Assembly: GCA_954871525.1 (NCBI GenBank)
Contig: OX940862.1
Span: 35,952,232-36,016,231, forward strand
Source of the DNA: Parietaria judaica
Lineage: Eukaryota > Streptophyta > Magnoliopsida > Rosales > Urticaceae
Reading direction: 5' to 3'
DNA: 64,000 nucleotides
Below the pieces are notes generated by a model, which saw only the letters and a list, made by a program, of their open reading frames with translations, was not told where the DNA came from and made no database searches. This document shows, in pieces, positions 1 through 12,371 of this stretch. Position 1 is the stretch's first letter, and every line of letters begins with the position of its first letter. Both the position numbers and the translations under genes were made by a program.

Positions 1-310
1 CGTTTTTTTGCTAAATTGATCCCAATAAAAAAAATTGCAAGCCACATATTTATGTGGCGGAGCTGCATGTGCATACGCTCACTTCAAATAAAAAAAATAT
101 TATTTAGGATTTGATTCAACTCTTCTCATTCTCCCTTTTTTCTTGACTCAATAAATCTATTCTATTATTTTTGAAAAGTAATGTTATCTATTTATATGTC
201 TAATAGTCACTTTTGTATAGCTTATGATTTTTTTTCTATTTATGTATCTGAAATAATCGATTGAAATATACTATGTGTTTCGCGTGAACGGAAAGTCTAG
301 TTACGCTACT
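1..310. other. Intergenic, no gene seen
   Basis: AT-rich sequence with no coding signal and no repeat structure that I can delimit. It runs up to the target-site duplication of the hAT-type element that follows. Confidence 0.5.
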
Positions 311-318
311 GCCACATA

Positions 319-917
319 TAGGGGTGAAACCGGGTCGGGTACCCGGTTTTTTTGAAGTACCCGGACCCGGTTTCAGGGTAGTTGAAATTTACTACCCGGT
401 ACCCGAAATCCGGGTACTCGAATTTCCGGGTAGTTGAAAAATGGTACCCGGTTTTAGTACCCGGTACCCGGTTTGGAAACCAAGTTCGGACCCGGATCCG
501 TTTTATTTTTTTAATAGAAAAACTAAATTATCTCAAAATAAACATTACACATGTCTCGTACATAAAAAAACATGCATCCATTGTCTAAAATTTAAAATGC
601 ATTAAAAAAACATATGATAAAGCACTTCAAGTTCTTCCGGCTTTCCATCATCATTTCACCGTCCGCGCATCAAAAAATTTAAAAAATATTTTAATGAAAC
701 CCTAAAATGAGAAATGAAAATGAGAGATGAGTGTCGAGGCCTAACCCTAAAATATTTTTAAAAAACTTAAAAATTAAACAAACCGGGTACCCGGTTTTTA
801 AGATTTCACTACCCGGTACCCGAACCCGGTTTTAAACCGGGTACCGGGTACCCGAGTCCGAATTCCGAATTCGGATTCGGGTTTTTACCCGGTTTTTGGG
901 TTTAATTTGCACCCCTA
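319..917. mobile_element. Non-autonomous hAT-type element packed with GGGTACCC motifs
   Basis: The element opens with TAGGGGTGAAA and closes with TTTGCACCCCTA, an imperfect terminal inverted repeat. It is flanked by a perfect 8-bp direct repeat, GCCACATA, at 311-318 and 918-925; 8-bp duplications are typical of hAT transposons. The 599-bp body has no transposase. Its two outer parts (about 325-500 and 780-900) are dense with copies of the palindromic unit ACCGGGTACCCGGT, separated by an AT-rich centre. The short open frames inside are by-products of these repeats. Such motif clusters near the ends could be transposase-binding sites, but that is inference. Confidence 0.75.
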
Positions 918-925
918 GCCACATA

Positions 926-3048
926 TAGATACACCTCTCAGATCAAACACAAGCTATTATAACATATGGTGTCACTTTTTATTTTCGTTTTATATATTTT
1001 ATTTATGTTACGATTTGGCTATTATGGTCTAATCCAGCACAAGGGTGTCTGAATTCTGTGCAAATGCATATGGCAAAATATTTATTATTTACAACAACAA
1101 AAAATGTCAAACCGATAAAAAGAAATAATAGAGACTAAATTAAGCCTTAAATTTGGCAAAAATAGATGATACAGAATATTTGCTCAAAACTTTTGTGTAC
1201 AATAATAAGCCGTCGTAATTGAGTGCGTAAGCATAGCACCATCTAATAATAGTCAACTCACAAGCCTAAAAATCATGGAATAAAACTAAAAAGACTTTCC
1301 CTCGTTTTCTTTGTTAATATTTATATACACACACAACAAGATCCGTCAATTAAGCAGAAAGTATGAAAGGGAAATTGGGAATTAGGAATTAAGATAAATC
1401 ACTCCTTGATTAGCGGTTATTGATCCATGTGAGTACGGAATTATGTTAGGTTTTCATAGCAATAATACTAAACCCTAAATTTGTAAAATATATATAATAC
1501 ATATAATACGAAGGAGAGCTTTTGAAATAATAATAAATAAATAAATAAAAAAACATAGAAATTCAGTTGAAGGAGTTAGGTTAGGTAAGCGTATAAGGTT
1601 GATTGTCTCTGTCTTGGGTCTAAAAAATAACTAAAATTAACGAACGAACGTGAAATATTCTAGTTTAGGGCAAAGTACAAATCAATGTTGAATGCAATGA
1701 ATGTTGGAAATTGGATCAATCACTACCATGATGTCTTTCCGGAATTCAAAACGTGATTCCATGCGTCTCCATCACAATATATAATAAACAAGCTCGTTCA
1801 AAATAAATTCAAAAGAATATGGAATTCGAATTTATCGTCCTCAAGTTAAGCGAAAAATTGTAGTTATTTAAGAGATGATAACGATAAATGTATTTAAATT
1901 TAAAAAAACTCACCGTCAAGTAATTAAGTCAATATCTATGCCAAGTTGCATTAAAGTGATTAGTCTTTATTTGTCGCCACTCCTCATTTACCATGTAGTC
2001 TGATAATAAAAGCGTGTAATAATTAAGGTAAATGAGAGTCTGATGACAGCTCACTATAAACTATCGAGAAACACATAGTGAAGATAGAAAAGCACAAGTC
2101 ATGCACTTTTACACGACTTGAATATTTTAGCCTTTACAAATGAAACTTAAGTACACGATTTGAATATATCAGCAATTTAAGTACACGATTTTAAGTTCGT
2201 CTCAATTTAAATACATTTGGCACTAATATCTCATTATTTTCTTACGAACATCATTAATACATTGGAGTTTATAATTATATATCATTAATTAATAAATAAA
2301 TGATACATAGTGATGAACTCAAAAGTAATGATACATAATTCATATATTAATAAATCGATTAAAATAAATGAATAAATAAGGAAATTCAAACCATAGCAAT
2401 AAGTTTATGAGAATATTAGTAAAGTTAAATACTAAAAGAAAATCTTTATAGAAAAGATTGGTGCCCCGAATTTTAATCGTACAAATTTAACTGGATTAAT
2501 ATGAAAAGATGATCGAATTAATAAGTGCAAATAAATAAGTATAGCTTTATTAAAAAAAATCCTAAAACTATTTATTGATTTAGTAATTCATTTATGGTCT
2601 TTAGTGAGTTGACTTATTATTAATATAGCTCATGGGTGCAATGAATGGATTTGTTGAATTCTTCCAAAATTAGATTAAATTTGTTGGATTTGGTAGATGG
2701 TTTGTTTCAACCCTCTCTCTCTCAGACTCAAACCAAACATACACACACTAAGCAACAAGGTGTGACTCTTTATGTTGTTTTGATTTGAAAATAAACCAAA
2801 ATGTCGTTATGTCCTTTTGTCATTGTCAAACATTTCCAATCTCAATTCCTATCTTTAGTTAATATTAAATCAGTTTGGTTTTGCAACCCTTACTGATTAT
2901 AAGTATAAACTTCTCTTCTATACCAGAATTGATGATAATTATATAACCTATGCATTAGTTTTTAAATTTTCAAATGACTCTGGTTTTGTATGCTTGAACA
3001 ACATTGAAAAGTCCAACAAATTAAACACGTAGGACTAGTAATTTAGTT
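926..3048. other. Intergenic, no gene seen
   Basis: AT-rich, without a recognisable coding region, RNA gene or delimited element. A CT-rich patch followed by a short CA run lies near 2710-2745. Confidence 0.5.
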
Positions 3049-3421
3049 TCATAAATGTTGAATCCCATGTTCAATTCCGAATAATAGAATCCGAATTCTA
3101 GTTTTACAATTCAATTGTGGCATAAGATGTACCATTTTTTGGGGAGTCCGTTTGGCATACTTGGGAACCGTCTCCGCGAGCCTCGTTAGTAGGGGAGAAC
3201 AGCCCCGCTCATTTACATTTTTGTGGGCGTTGTGCACTCATTTCACGAGAGTTTAAGGCTCTTTTCCTCAATGTTAAAGATTGTATTTTAATATATCGGA
3301 ACATATAAAAACTTTGTTGAAGTACCTCGAACAAAGACCATTGTTGCTCACAAAAACAAGTGAAAAAATGATCTACTACACGCCTCATTGGTAGAGCCGA
3401 ACCTCCTAAAATCATGTGCAT
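3049..3421 (-). pseudogene. Possible LINE reverse-transcriptase C-terminal remnant
   Basis: On the minus strand the conceptual translation includes a stretch around VVDHFFTCFCEQQWSLF. It vaguely resembles the zinc-binding region downstream of plant LINE-type reverse transcriptases, where a VDHxFxxC motif is followed by a tryptophan. Frames are broken on both sides and no reverse transcriptase core is visible. The match is weak and could be chance. A clearer LINE fragment on the same strand lies near 20.5 kb. Confidence 0.25.
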
Positions 3422-3659
3422 CTATTACTTTTTCGGCCCATTCAATATCCAAAATAGCCTAAACGCACATCTTAAATCTGAATTGGCGAGCTATCCAGTC
3501 AACATACAATCGGATCTCGGTCCAATTCTCCGATTAGCTAGCAATGAATATCAATTACATTTAAAAAAAAAAACCGTAAATTCCGATATCATAAATATGG
3601 TATTCCATATTCCGAGTGCAATATCCCAGAGACAATGTTCCATTTATTTTTAGACCCCG

Positions 3660-5345
3660 ATGATTTAACTTTGAAATTGCAAGGATTGATCCTCAATCAT
3701 ATTATATATAGAGATATTTTGATGTGATGGAGATATAAGTAGGGCAGAGAGTAAGATTGAAAAACAATGAATGAAGGAGATGAAACAAACCGTCGGTTCT
3801 CAAACCCCATATTGATATCACACATCTCCTGCCAGATCTATCCACTTTTATTACTTATCTCTATTTTTCACATTTATTTATTTATTTATAGAAAAATAAT
3901 CGCCGTCAATGATTCGCAAAGCTGGGCATCGTAAATTCAGGCAGAAGCTAACATCCGAATCGAATGCAATGCAAAACATGAGGGAATTAAGGAAATTAAG
4001 CAACAGATTTTTGCTTTATAATTAAGCACAACAAGTGCAATGCTCAATAAATGGCCAGCAAGACAAAGCAGCTGGATTTAATCATCAATAGATGCTCAAC
4101 AAATTAGAGTAAAATTTATTTGCATTTTGTCATAAAAATATATCTTCGGCTTTAAAAATACTATCTTATTAGGAATTTCTAATTAATATTAGGAATTTTA
4201 AAATTAAATCAAGAACCTAAATTTTAAACCATCGTATTCTTCCAAACTTGTCTCGCAGCCAAACTGTAAGGAAACAAGAGGGATATATAAACTAAATTTT
4301 AGTGTTGTTAATTAGATAGAATTTTGTTTTTGTTTTTTTTTTAGGCAGCTTTGCTGCAGTGGGAATTATCACTAGGCTATCCTAGCAACTACTTAGAATT
4401 CTGGGGTTTAAGAGTTGAGAGTATTGTGTTTCGTTCAGCTTAAAAACTCGTGTTTTTGTTTTTAAAATAAAATAAACTAATTTTTATATGTTTAAAATTA
4501 TTTTTACAAAAAAACTTAAAAATGATTTTATATTTTTCTACATAGTCGTAAAAGCTATGATTCGTAGCTTTTAGTTTTTTATAAAAACAAAAACACGATT
4601 TCTAAATTATTTGAGTCTTTTTAGCCTAAATAAATTTTTTTACCAAAGTTAAATCGTTTTTTTTTTACCAACAAAAATTGTTTTATAAATGTTTACCAAA
4701 CATTTATTAAAGCTAAATGTTTACCAAATATTTGTCAGTTTTTTTTTTAAAAAAAATTCTTAAATTGAAACTAAAAATAATTTATTTTTTAAAATTAAAT
4801 TATGACAAATAGGCGCTTTATGAAGAAGAAAAAGAAAAAAAAATTCAACGTACATTTTGAGAGTAATTTTTTAACCTTTAAAAAAAAACAGTAGAGACTT
4901 TTATGAAAAATAAAATTGATGGTATGTCCAGCAAAATTCACCGACACAAATATATATATATATATATGTATATCAGGACTATATTGGATAAATATAAATT
5001 ATGATAGATCAAATTTAAGTTAAGGCATGCTGTACTTGAGCAATTCCAAAGTAGCTGAATAATTGAGTGTTTTAGTTGGACTACATTTACAAAGTAATAA
5101 ACATGTTTTTTCCTTCATTAAATTTAAACTCATCTTTCATTCAATAAATACTGGGACTGGGTGACACCTCCAACATATGAATGGAGCTATTAGGATCAGT
5201 AGTGTACCAAAATATCTCTTGTATTTTACAATAAATGAAAAAATAGCCATTGATTTGATATCATACATATGCAACTAAATGCAAGTCTTCGTAACAATAA
5301 ATGGTTATCTAAAATAACAATAACTGAATTTCACAAAAAGATAAT
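3660..5345. other. Intergenic, no gene seen
   Basis: Very AT-rich, with long A and T runs and a short (AT)n tract near 4955. A sequence near 4354-4392 (GGGAATTATCACTAGGCTAT and following) recurs in diverged form near 19763-19795, suggesting an old dispersed repeat whose ends I cannot place. Confidence 0.45.
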
Positions 5346-5353
5346 ACTAAAAC

Positions 5354-5838
5354 CAAGGTTCGACTTTTCCACGATTATCTTCGATAATCTTCGATTATCC
5401 GTCTTGCCGGTAATTATCGGTAAGACGGCCATGCCAGTATTTTTTCATGATTTTTGCCGAATATCGGCAAACATCTTAAAAAATAACAAAAATATGTATT
5501 TTTCAAGAAATTTTGCACTTTTCGATGATTTTATTTACATATGTGAGAGTGAGGCTATATTTTATTTACCTATGTTAAAGTATGAAAGGATTTTATTTTT
5601 GGCATTTTTAAAGTTTTATCAACATTATAAACTTAGTAAATATATTCTTAAAAATATTTTAGTGATTTTTCATCAATAATCCTCGATAAGTGTCGATAAT
5701 CCGTCGATAATCATCGAAAAGATCGATAATCGGTAAGCTGCAGTATTATTAGTTTTTCGTCGATAATCCGGTAAGTTATCGATTAATCCATCGATAACGG
5801 CAAGCGATTTATCGGCAAGTTCGGTAAGTTGAACCGTG
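5354..5838. mobile_element. Non-autonomous hAT-type element rich in GATAATC motifs
   Basis: The 485-bp unit starts CAAGGTTCGACTT and ends AAGTTGAACCGTG, which are imperfect inverted copies. It is bracketed by a perfect 8-bp direct repeat, ACTAAAAC (5346-5353 and 5839-5846), the size hAT insertion leaves. The ends carry many copies of CGATAATC/GGTAAG-type motifs, while the middle is plain AT-rich sequence. No transposase is encoded; the 136-codon open frame on the plus strand crosses the repeats and shows no protein family. Related GATAA-rich tracts occur at 41.5-42.7 kb and, more loosely, at 45.0-45.4 kb. Confidence 0.7.
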
Positions 5839-5846
5839 ACTAAAAC

Positions 5847-6529
5847 AATATATATATATATATATAGTATACACATAACATATTCAATTATATTGTCACT
5901 TTATATGTACGGTTACTTACATTTTTATTTATTGTCATTGTATTACTTATTTACTTGTACTTCGACGACTTTAACTGATATATTTTATTTCTCTTTTGTG
6001 AAATGACGCAAAAAAAAAATCACTTTTTAAAATTCACGATTATAATCGTCTCCCCTTTGAAAGTACGATTGTAAGCGATTATGATAGTCTTACTACACTA
6101 ACTATTGATGATCAATTTTTGCAATTTGTTATTCATAACTAAATTTTTTAGACCGTGTAAAAATAAATAAATAAATATCCAATTAATTTAATTCTATCAG
6201 ATTGAATTTCTTTGAGACTAACTAATATCGAATAATTATCTCAGTCCTACTCCTCCAATTATATATATTATATTAATAGGCATAAAAAATAATATTTGTG
6301 CTTGAAGAACTAGAAGTAATGAGTTAGACCAAGGGTGTTTTATGTAATTTGGTATAGACATTTGGGTACGGAACACCGGAAGAACCGGTAGCCTTGTAAA
6401 ACGCTCAAACATCCGAAGCTCATTCATACGGAAATGCCGTACCGGCGAAAGGACACCAGTCTAGCGCCGACACGTTTTATTCCACCACTACGCGCACTCG
6501 ACCGCGATTCTACTCCGCTTTCGCATCTC
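5847..6529. other. Intergenic, no gene seen
   Basis: AT-rich until about 6350, where GC content rises toward the ACGT-core cluster. No coding region recognised. Confidence 0.5.
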
Positions 6530-6770
6530 ATCCCTACACGTGTCCACATGGGAGACGTGGCACGTTTTGAATAGACAGCGAGAAAAGGATCTTTCTCTGT
6601 GAGTTTCAAGAGTCCATACAGCTGACGTGGCTAGCCAGTGGTCCCCACCACATGCAGACTAGAGAGAGAAGTGGAATGGAGAGGAAATGGAGATGAGCAG
6701 TTATATCTTTCGAGGTGAGAGAGAAGCTCTTGCACGTGACGGACCGACACACTTCTTGACACGTGGACAG
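6530..6770. promoter_or_regulatory. Cluster of ACGT-core (G-box/ABRE-like) motifs
   Basis: Five ACGT-core sites lie within about 235 bp: ACACGTGT at 6536, GACGTGGC at 6554 and again at 6624, GCACGTGAC near 6732, and GACACGTGG at 6758. ACGT cores flanked this way are the binding sites of plant bZIP factors (ABF/AREB, GBF), and CACGTG is also bound by bHLH factors. The patch is more GC-rich than its surroundings and lies roughly 0.8-1.0 kb upstream of the pectate lyase start codon. It may be a distal promoter module. Whether it acts on that gene is inference. Confidence 0.45.
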
Positions 6771-6779
6771 GTAAACGAA

Positions 6780-7438
6780 CTCAATTTTATTTTATTTTAC
6801 ATTTTTATAAAATTTATGATCTTTATTTTTTTTTTATATCTATATATTTTTATTTTTATATATAACTAAAATATATAGTAAGCATAAATTAACAATAAAA
6901 TCTTCTGAAGTTTAAGTTTAAGTTTTTAAAAATAAAATAAAATCTAAAATTAACCATTAATCACAATTTGTTTAAAAATTGATATTTCTAAGAGTAGTAA
7001 TTTCGAGAAGGACATGAAACACAATACACTTATCTGTTTATTTTGTAATAAATTTAGATTGTATATAAATAAAATTTTAAAAATGAATACAGAGTATTTT
7101 TATGCTATTTAAAGATAATTTTAATTTTTTAATCACATTTCCGATTTTTTTTTTTCTGATTTTAAAGGTATACGAAAAAAAAATCTGTCAATTTTTTCAT
7201 GCAATATGTTTGACTTTATTTTGTTTCTATTACAAATCGGAATTTCGCTTAATTTATAAAATAAAAAAGGGAAACTACGGGAGTGAGAGTTAGTTAGGGC
7301 GGTTAGAGAAGATGGTAAAGGTGGTTAAAGAGCGCTCAAACTTAACCACGGTCAAGCTCGAGTTAAAGCCAGGTTAGGCAGTGTTATTATTCCCTTTTAT
7401 TTAGTATTTAATATTAATATTTGATAGACCGTATTCGC
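6780..7438. other. Upstream region of the pectate lyase gene
   Basis: AT-rich sequence between the ACGT cluster and the TATA box. No coding signal. Presumed part of the promoter. Confidence 0.4.
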
Positions 7439-7446
7439 TATAAAAA
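7439..7446 (+). promoter_or_regulatory. TATA box of the pectate lyase gene
   Basis: TATAAAAA sits 118 bp upstream of the chosen ATG. It is followed by a CT-rich leader with no upstream ATG, typical of a plant core promoter and 5' UTR. Confidence 0.55.
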
Positions 7447-7563
7447 CAAGCTTCGTCGGAGCAGTTTCCTTAGACAGTAGACTCCATTTCCATCTTCCTT
7501 TCTCTTCTTCTCCATTCAATAATCAATTCTCACATCTTCTTCTGAGCGAGCTCCAGGCCAACA

Positions 7564-10500
7564 ATGGCGGTTTCGCGGAGATGTCTCTCTGTGTGCTCGC
7601 TCGTGTTTTCTTTACTCGTACTAGGCAGCATCGTCAGTGTACAGTCAAGGTACGTCTTCACGTTTGCGTCAAGCATTCTCGCCGAAGACGCGAATTCATG
7701 CTCTGTTTCGAACACGGAGAAGAATAGTGGAAGAGAATCTTGACCGTTGATTCGATGTTCGTTTCGTGCAGGTCAGTAGGAACAGAGGAGCTGCAAGCTC
7801 CGAAGAACTCAACAATGGCGAACTGGTCAGTTTCTGGAAATCTGATCTCAAATTTTCGCTTCTGTAGTATATTCTTTCACGTCGACGTGATGGAGCCTCA
7901 ATTGATCATAGTCAATGAATCTAGGCCGTCCAGATCGGATCTGACGAATCCGAACCGTTAAAAATCTCGTAGAATTCTTTAGAGAAAGGACAAAATCGTT
8001 TTTCCGCAGCCTCGCAACTTTTTTTTGACGAGATTCCTGGAATTTTTCTCGTTAATGATCAACGTGGTTCTCTGTAGATATCACGAGGCTATTTCGGTCA
8101 TTTTGAGCAGAAATAGAAATTCCTTCCTTTTCAAAATTAATTGCTCACCACACTGACTGACAGGCCGGTGGCTCTGTCCGTAGACCGTAGAATAGACTCG
8201 TCTCTGTCTTTGCATTTTTTATTATTAAAGCTTCACCGGAACGGGATTTCGAGAGTTTTTCCAACCGCTACCGGTTTAGTTCCGGAGTTTCTTAAAACAT
8301 GTTCCGAGGCAACCGGTGACCCGCGACAGGATCTGAATAAATAACCATTTTTGCAAAATAATATTAAAAAAAAAACTGATGATTGAGTTATGAATTTACA
8401 GGCCAGAAGATGGTGGTTCAAGGAGTGAACACGCCGTGGAAAATCCAGAAGAAATAGCTGCGATGGTTGATATGTAAGTCGTTTCATTAAATTTTCCATT
8501 AAAACTGTAATTAAATTCACACTCACTTGTGACATAAATTGTGCCTTCATTAACTGCTCTAGTATCCATTCAACACGTATCATGGGAAATAGGGACATGA
8601 AATAAAATGGCCTACCACATTATTGCAATTAATTGTCGTTAAATAAATTACCTATGATATTTAAGTCTCGGTCAAAAATAAAATACCTTCTACCACAAGC
8701 AAGTTATTAAATAATTTCACAAAAATAAACTACCCCATTTGGGATGGATAATTAAGAACTCAAATCAACCAAAGTCTTATCACGTACTACGGAGTCATTA
8801 GTTTAATAATTTTGTGGTAAACTTTCACTAATCACATGGTCAACAATCAGTTATTAAAATTTATCATTTTTTACTAGTCTATATATAGAACAATAAAAAT
8901 AATAATAAAGTAATTTTGAAGATGATTAGAGGTGTAAGTACCCAATGTTATTTTTCGTCAAAGTTTCAAATGTTCATTATATTATTTCTCTCTAAAATTT
9001 TATTAATTTATTGTTGAAACATCGTTAAAGATATAATATGTACGTATTCAATAATTGTAAAATACGACACTTGTCCACGATTTTCATGACTTAATGACAC
9101 ACTCAAAATTTTGTTAAATGATTAACAAATAATAAAATTAAAAAATTTAGAATTTAATATTTTGACCGTAAAAATATTAAGTACTTATATCGCTATTATT
9201 ATAATAATTGAATATGAATATTTGATTTCATATCACTTTTTCATTATTGAGTAAAATATTATAATACTTAGTTTATCATAGGCTACTAGATGGAAATATT
9301 CCTTTAAATCGTATCATAATCATATACAATTAATTAACAAGTTAGGGAATTGACAATTTTGGCCCCACCCATGTTATATTAGTGAGAGCAAAACACTTCC
9401 TCGTTAGCCACGTGCTGATGTCCTCAGATCCGCTCGTCACGCTACTAAATTTATTTCACTTCTTGTCTTTTCTCTCACTCTCCAAATCTCATTCCTTTTG
9501 GTCATGTTCTACCTCCTCTTTCATACTGTCTTCTTCTTCTTTAAATATATACTTATATTATATTACTAATAATAATTACTATTATTATTATTATTATTTA
9601 AAAGCACATAATGTGTGGTTTCTTTTCTAAAGCAAACTCAAAAGATGTTTTTATGATTAGTACCAATTCCTTGCACTATTTGTTTTCTGTTCATAATAAT
9701 GCATCTTTAAAACTTATGATAAATAGACAATTAATTAGTTCATTAAATTTGCATTGCTCAATGCTCATATGTTTTTACTCAAAAATGGAAAATAATAAAT
9801 ACGGGTAAGGCTCATGTAGCTTTCACATAAACTGCGTCGTAAAAATGTACAACATGAGAATACATATATTTATATTATATATAATATTAATTCACACCCA
9901 TTACATTATATATATTTTTTTTTTGTGCATTGCAATTATTCATTGCAAATGTGGGGTGGGTTACTTAAGCTTCTTCACTAACTCCAGCCTGTCAACATGG
10001 CACACAAGCTTTTAAAAAAATCAGAAATATACCCTCTTTATTGTTTTTTTTTTTTCTTCTATTTTCCCCAATAAACCTGACCTCTGAAGTGTATGTTCTT
10101 CAACTAAACCAGCATGGCCTCATTAATGAGCCTTCGACAATGCTTTAATTAAATAAAAGTTACTCTCCACCGACAACAAGCCATTGTTGTAGCATGTAAA
10201 GAAGAAGTCTTTCGCATTAATTACCTCAAAGAAAGACTACCCTGAAAAGGCAAGGATAGTAAATTCCCACCCCAAACGACATACATTATACATACATACA
10301 CATAACACATTTACACATCCTAATTACATCTCAAACAGTTGTGTTATATACACCAGTCTTGTTCATCTAATAATGTTGTCGTTTCTGTACTCCAACGACA
10401 TAATGGTCCATATAAACAATTATTCATCGGTCTTAATCATATTATAAATTTGTCCCTCCTACGTGTACCCAAATACGTCACAATCACACAAATCTTCTTA

Positions 10501-12371
10501 ATAATACACAATCAATCACATACACTACACTCATTTTTATTGTCTTGTGATTTGCATTGTGTATGTCGGATCTGTATGCTGATATCATGAACTCAATTAA
10601 TTGGACACTAGAAATAATAAAAAATAAATAAAGAAAAAGAAACTGAGCTGGTTCTTGTTCTGCAGGGACATACGCAACCACACGGAGAGGCGGAACCTGG
10701 GCTACTTCTCGTGTGGGACCGGGAACCCCGTCGACGACTGCTGGCGGTGCGACAAGAGATGGCACCTGCGGCGTAAACGCCTCGCCAACTGTGGTATCGG
10801 CTTCGGGCGCAACGCCATTGGCGGCCGCGACGGCAAGTACTACGTGGTCAACAACCCCCGCGACGACGACCCTGTGAACCCCCGCCCGGGGACCCTCCGG
10901 CACGCGGTGATCCAGGACCGGCCCTTGTGGATCGTGTTCAAGCGCGACATGGTGATCACGCTGAAGCAGGAGCTGATGATGAACAGCTTCAAGACCATCG
11001 ACGCGCGCGGGGTGAACGTGCACATCGCCAACGGCGCGTGCATCACCATCCAGTTCGTGACGAACGTGATCATCCACGGGCTCCACATCCACGGCTGCAA
11101 GCCGACGGGGAACGCCATGGTGCGGAGCTCGCCGAGCCACTACGGGTGGCGCACCATGGCCGACGGCGACGCAATCTCCATCTTCGGCTCCAGCCACATC
11201 TGGATCGACCACAACTCGCTCTCCAACTGCGCCGACGGCCTCGTCGACGCCATCATGGGCTCCACCGCCTTGACCATCTCCAACAACTTCTTCACCCACC
11301 ACAACGAGGTACTTTTGCCACACATATCTATAATTCAATAACTTAACTTAGCATTATATTAATCCGTTATTAATCAATGAATACATTACATTACACAGGT
11401 GATGTTGCTGGGTCACAGTGACTCGTACACGAGAGACAAGCAGATGCAAGTGACCATCGCCTACAACCATTTCGGCGAAGGTCTCATCCAGAGAATGCCT
11501 AGGTAATCAAAAAGCTCCTAATTACCGTAAACCTCTGTGTATTAACATTCTTGGACTAGAGAATTTCATTATTCAAAATTATTAGCTTATCGAGGTTATT
11601 AAATTATCGAGGATTAATCATTATCGTACTGAACAAATAAATGGGCGTTTCAGGTGTAGACACGGTTACTTCCACGTGGTGAACAACGACTACACGCACT
11701 GGGAGATGTACGCCATCGGAGGCAGCGCTAACCCTACCATCAACAGCCAGGGCAACAGATATCTTGCTCCGGCCAACCCTTTTGCCAAAGAGGTAAATTG
11801 ATTCCATAAGTAAATAAAATTAAAAAAATTCACGTCTTTTATTTATTTACTGAAGTGAGGAATCGCTTATACATTTGAGCAATTTTCACACTACTTATTT
11901 ATTTTAATTAAAAAAAAATATATTTAGATTCGGTATACTTTAATACACATGTTACAACACTTTATTCTTTGATTTTTGATTCACTTTAATTATATCCTTG
12001 GTTTTTCATTTGTGATACAACAATGTTCTGCTTCAAAATATTCTTTTAAAAAATAAAGTACATCTTAAGGAAAAAATGCCTTAAAGAAATTTAAGATTAA
12101 AAAATACAAAATTAATTTAATCTTATGATCTTTAATTGGTTTTATGCAGGTCACAAAGAGGGTTGACCAAGTATCGCGACAATGGAAGCAGTGGAATTGG
12201 CGGTCCGAAGGCGACCTGATGCTCAACGGCGCCTACTTCACTGCATCAGGCGCTGGGGCCGGGTCCAGCTACGCCAGAGCCTCCAGCCTCGGCGCCAAGT
12301 CCTCCACCATGGTCGCCTCCATAACGTCGGCCTCCGGAGCGCTCAACTGCCGCGTTGGGCGTGCATGCTGA
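7564..12371 (+). CDS. Pectate lyase (polysaccharide lyase family 1), secreted
   Basis: Cleaves de-esterified pectin (homogalacturonan) in the cell wall by calcium-dependent beta-elimination. Exons by GT/AG and phase: 7564-7649, 7772-7825, 8402-8473, 10666-11308, 11399-11502, 11654-11792, 12150-12371, giving 439 aa, normal for plant PLL proteins. Residues 1-28 look like a signal peptide. The N-terminal Pel motif [18 protein letters not shown] lies in exon 4. The PL1 core follows, with [19 protein letters not shown], the [11 protein letters not shown] segment, the [19 protein letters not shown] block, and the catalytic-arginine motif [20 protein letters not shown] near residue 320. All key motifs are present and I see no break. 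Intron 3 (8474-10665, 2.2 kb) is AT-rich and holds no recognised gene. A TATA box lies at 7439 and AATAAA-like signals just after the stop. It resembles the Arabidopsis At5g48900/At3g24230 subgroup. Confidence 0.95.

Noticed and set aside
5269..5679. 136-codon open frame on the plus strand
   Set aside because: It straddles the left edge of a non-autonomous hAT-type element, so it is a chance frame.
10484..11338. 284-codon open frame on the minus strand
   Set aside because: It is antisense to pectate lyase exon 4, whose GC-rich third positions keep the opposite strand open. Its Val/Gly/Asp-rich translation has no domain.
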